Below, piece by piece: positions 63,833 to 64,000 of a stretch of DNA of 64,000 nt. Within the stretch, counting starts at the first letter, position 1; the number at the start of each line of letters is the position of its first letter. Where the stretch lies: the NCBI GenBank assembly GCA_905250025.1, contig CAJNOJ010000024.1, positions 62,001 to 126,000 of the forward strand. The letters are read 5' to 3'. The DNA comes from Adineta ricciae. Taxonomy: Eukaryota > Rotifera > Eurotatoria > Adinetida > Adinetidae. Made by a program: the position numbers and the translations under genes. Under the pieces are notes generated by a model. That model ran no database searches. It was given only the letters and a program-made list of their open reading frames with translations, and had not been told where the DNA came from.

Positions 63833-64000
63833 TTAATCCATGTTCATCGCTTTCGCAGCATTGGATATTTCACTTGATGATTTTGGTACTTTGACTGTTT
63901 CATCGATACTTAAAATCAAACAAGCAGCTTCACTTGCAGCTGTAATTGCATTGATTTTGACAATTGCCGGTTCCCAAACGGCTGATGTATAGTTATCACT
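63833..64000 (-). CDS. CCT7: C-terminal end of CCT chaperonin subunit eta (CCT7), 3' exon, cut by the window edge
   Basis: The minus-strand frame is open from the window edge to the TAA at 63833-63835. It reads [30 protein letters not shown]-like [12 protein letters not shown] and a short hydrophilic tail. This is the conserved equatorial-domain end of TCP-1 eta; the VWEP plus [14 protein letters not shown] string distinguishes it from the other seven subunits. CCT folds actin, tubulin and WD40 proteins in the cytosol. The rest of the gene lies beyond 64000. Confidence 0.9.
   Translation of the reverse strand, partial: SDNYTSAVWEPAIVKINAITAASEAACLILSIDETVKVPKSSSEISNAAKAMNMD

Overview
The window is eukaryotic, animal nuclear DNA: AT-rich, gene-dense, with short GT-AG introns of about 45-65 bp, genes on both strands, and many clear animal orthologues (BBS4, SLC30A5, SALL, CCNY, RPS2, ARF1, GTF3C4, AMPK beta, ROMO1, MNT, CCT7). 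Compact introns, many lineage-specific surface proteins and a RING plus kinesin-light-chain-type TPR protein suggest a bdelloid rotifer. That assignment is inference; no rRNA or mitochondrial marker is present to test it. I rebuilt most gene models by hand from splice sites and checked that exon lengths sum to whole codons, so the CDS spans below include introns.

Layout: 0.2-5.1 kb holds the last exon of a membrane protein, a small Cys-rich protein and a nine-exon unrecognised basic protein. 5.6-11.2 kb has tRNA-Val, BBS4 (minus) and a pantothenate-kinase-like protein lacking catalytic motifs. 11.7-14.5 kb has a TATA-driven Ly6/Thr-rich surface protein and a SUEL-lectin membrane protein. 14.5-23.4 kb has an MTCL/SOGA coiled-coil gene convergent with zinc transporter SLC30A5. 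23.8-30.0 kb has a Thr-rich type II membrane protein, a divergent AMPK beta paralogue, a small Cys-rich secreted protein and a RING-TPR protein. 30.0-32.6 kb is gene-poor and carries a duplicated piece of the RING-TPR 5' region and a 200-bp inverted-repeat element.

32.6-43.6 kb contains a compact SALL transcription factor, a quiver-like Ly6 protein, cyclin Y, a low-complexity basic protein, RPS2, a small membrane protein and ARF1. 44.6-51.5 kb has GTF3C4, canonical AMPK beta, a BOD1/Shg1-domain protein and ROMO1. 52.4-58.2 kb has a small basic protein, a membrane-anchored copine/RGLG-type vWA protein and a large receptor-like protein with an acidic tail. 58.7-64 kb has tRNA-Gly, MNT and the C-terminal end of CCT7.

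The genes do not form one pathway. They are a mix of housekeeping functions (translation, Pol III transcription, chaperonin, zinc and vesicle traffic), regulation (AMPK, cyclin Y, MNT, SALL) and fast-evolving surface proteins. The most unusual items are the predicted PanK pseudoenzyme, an AMPK beta paralogue that kept its assembly domain but lost glycogen-binding residues, the palindromic GGAAC-rich element, and a tRNA-Gly with C at position 55. I saw no CRISPR array, transposase or viral gene.
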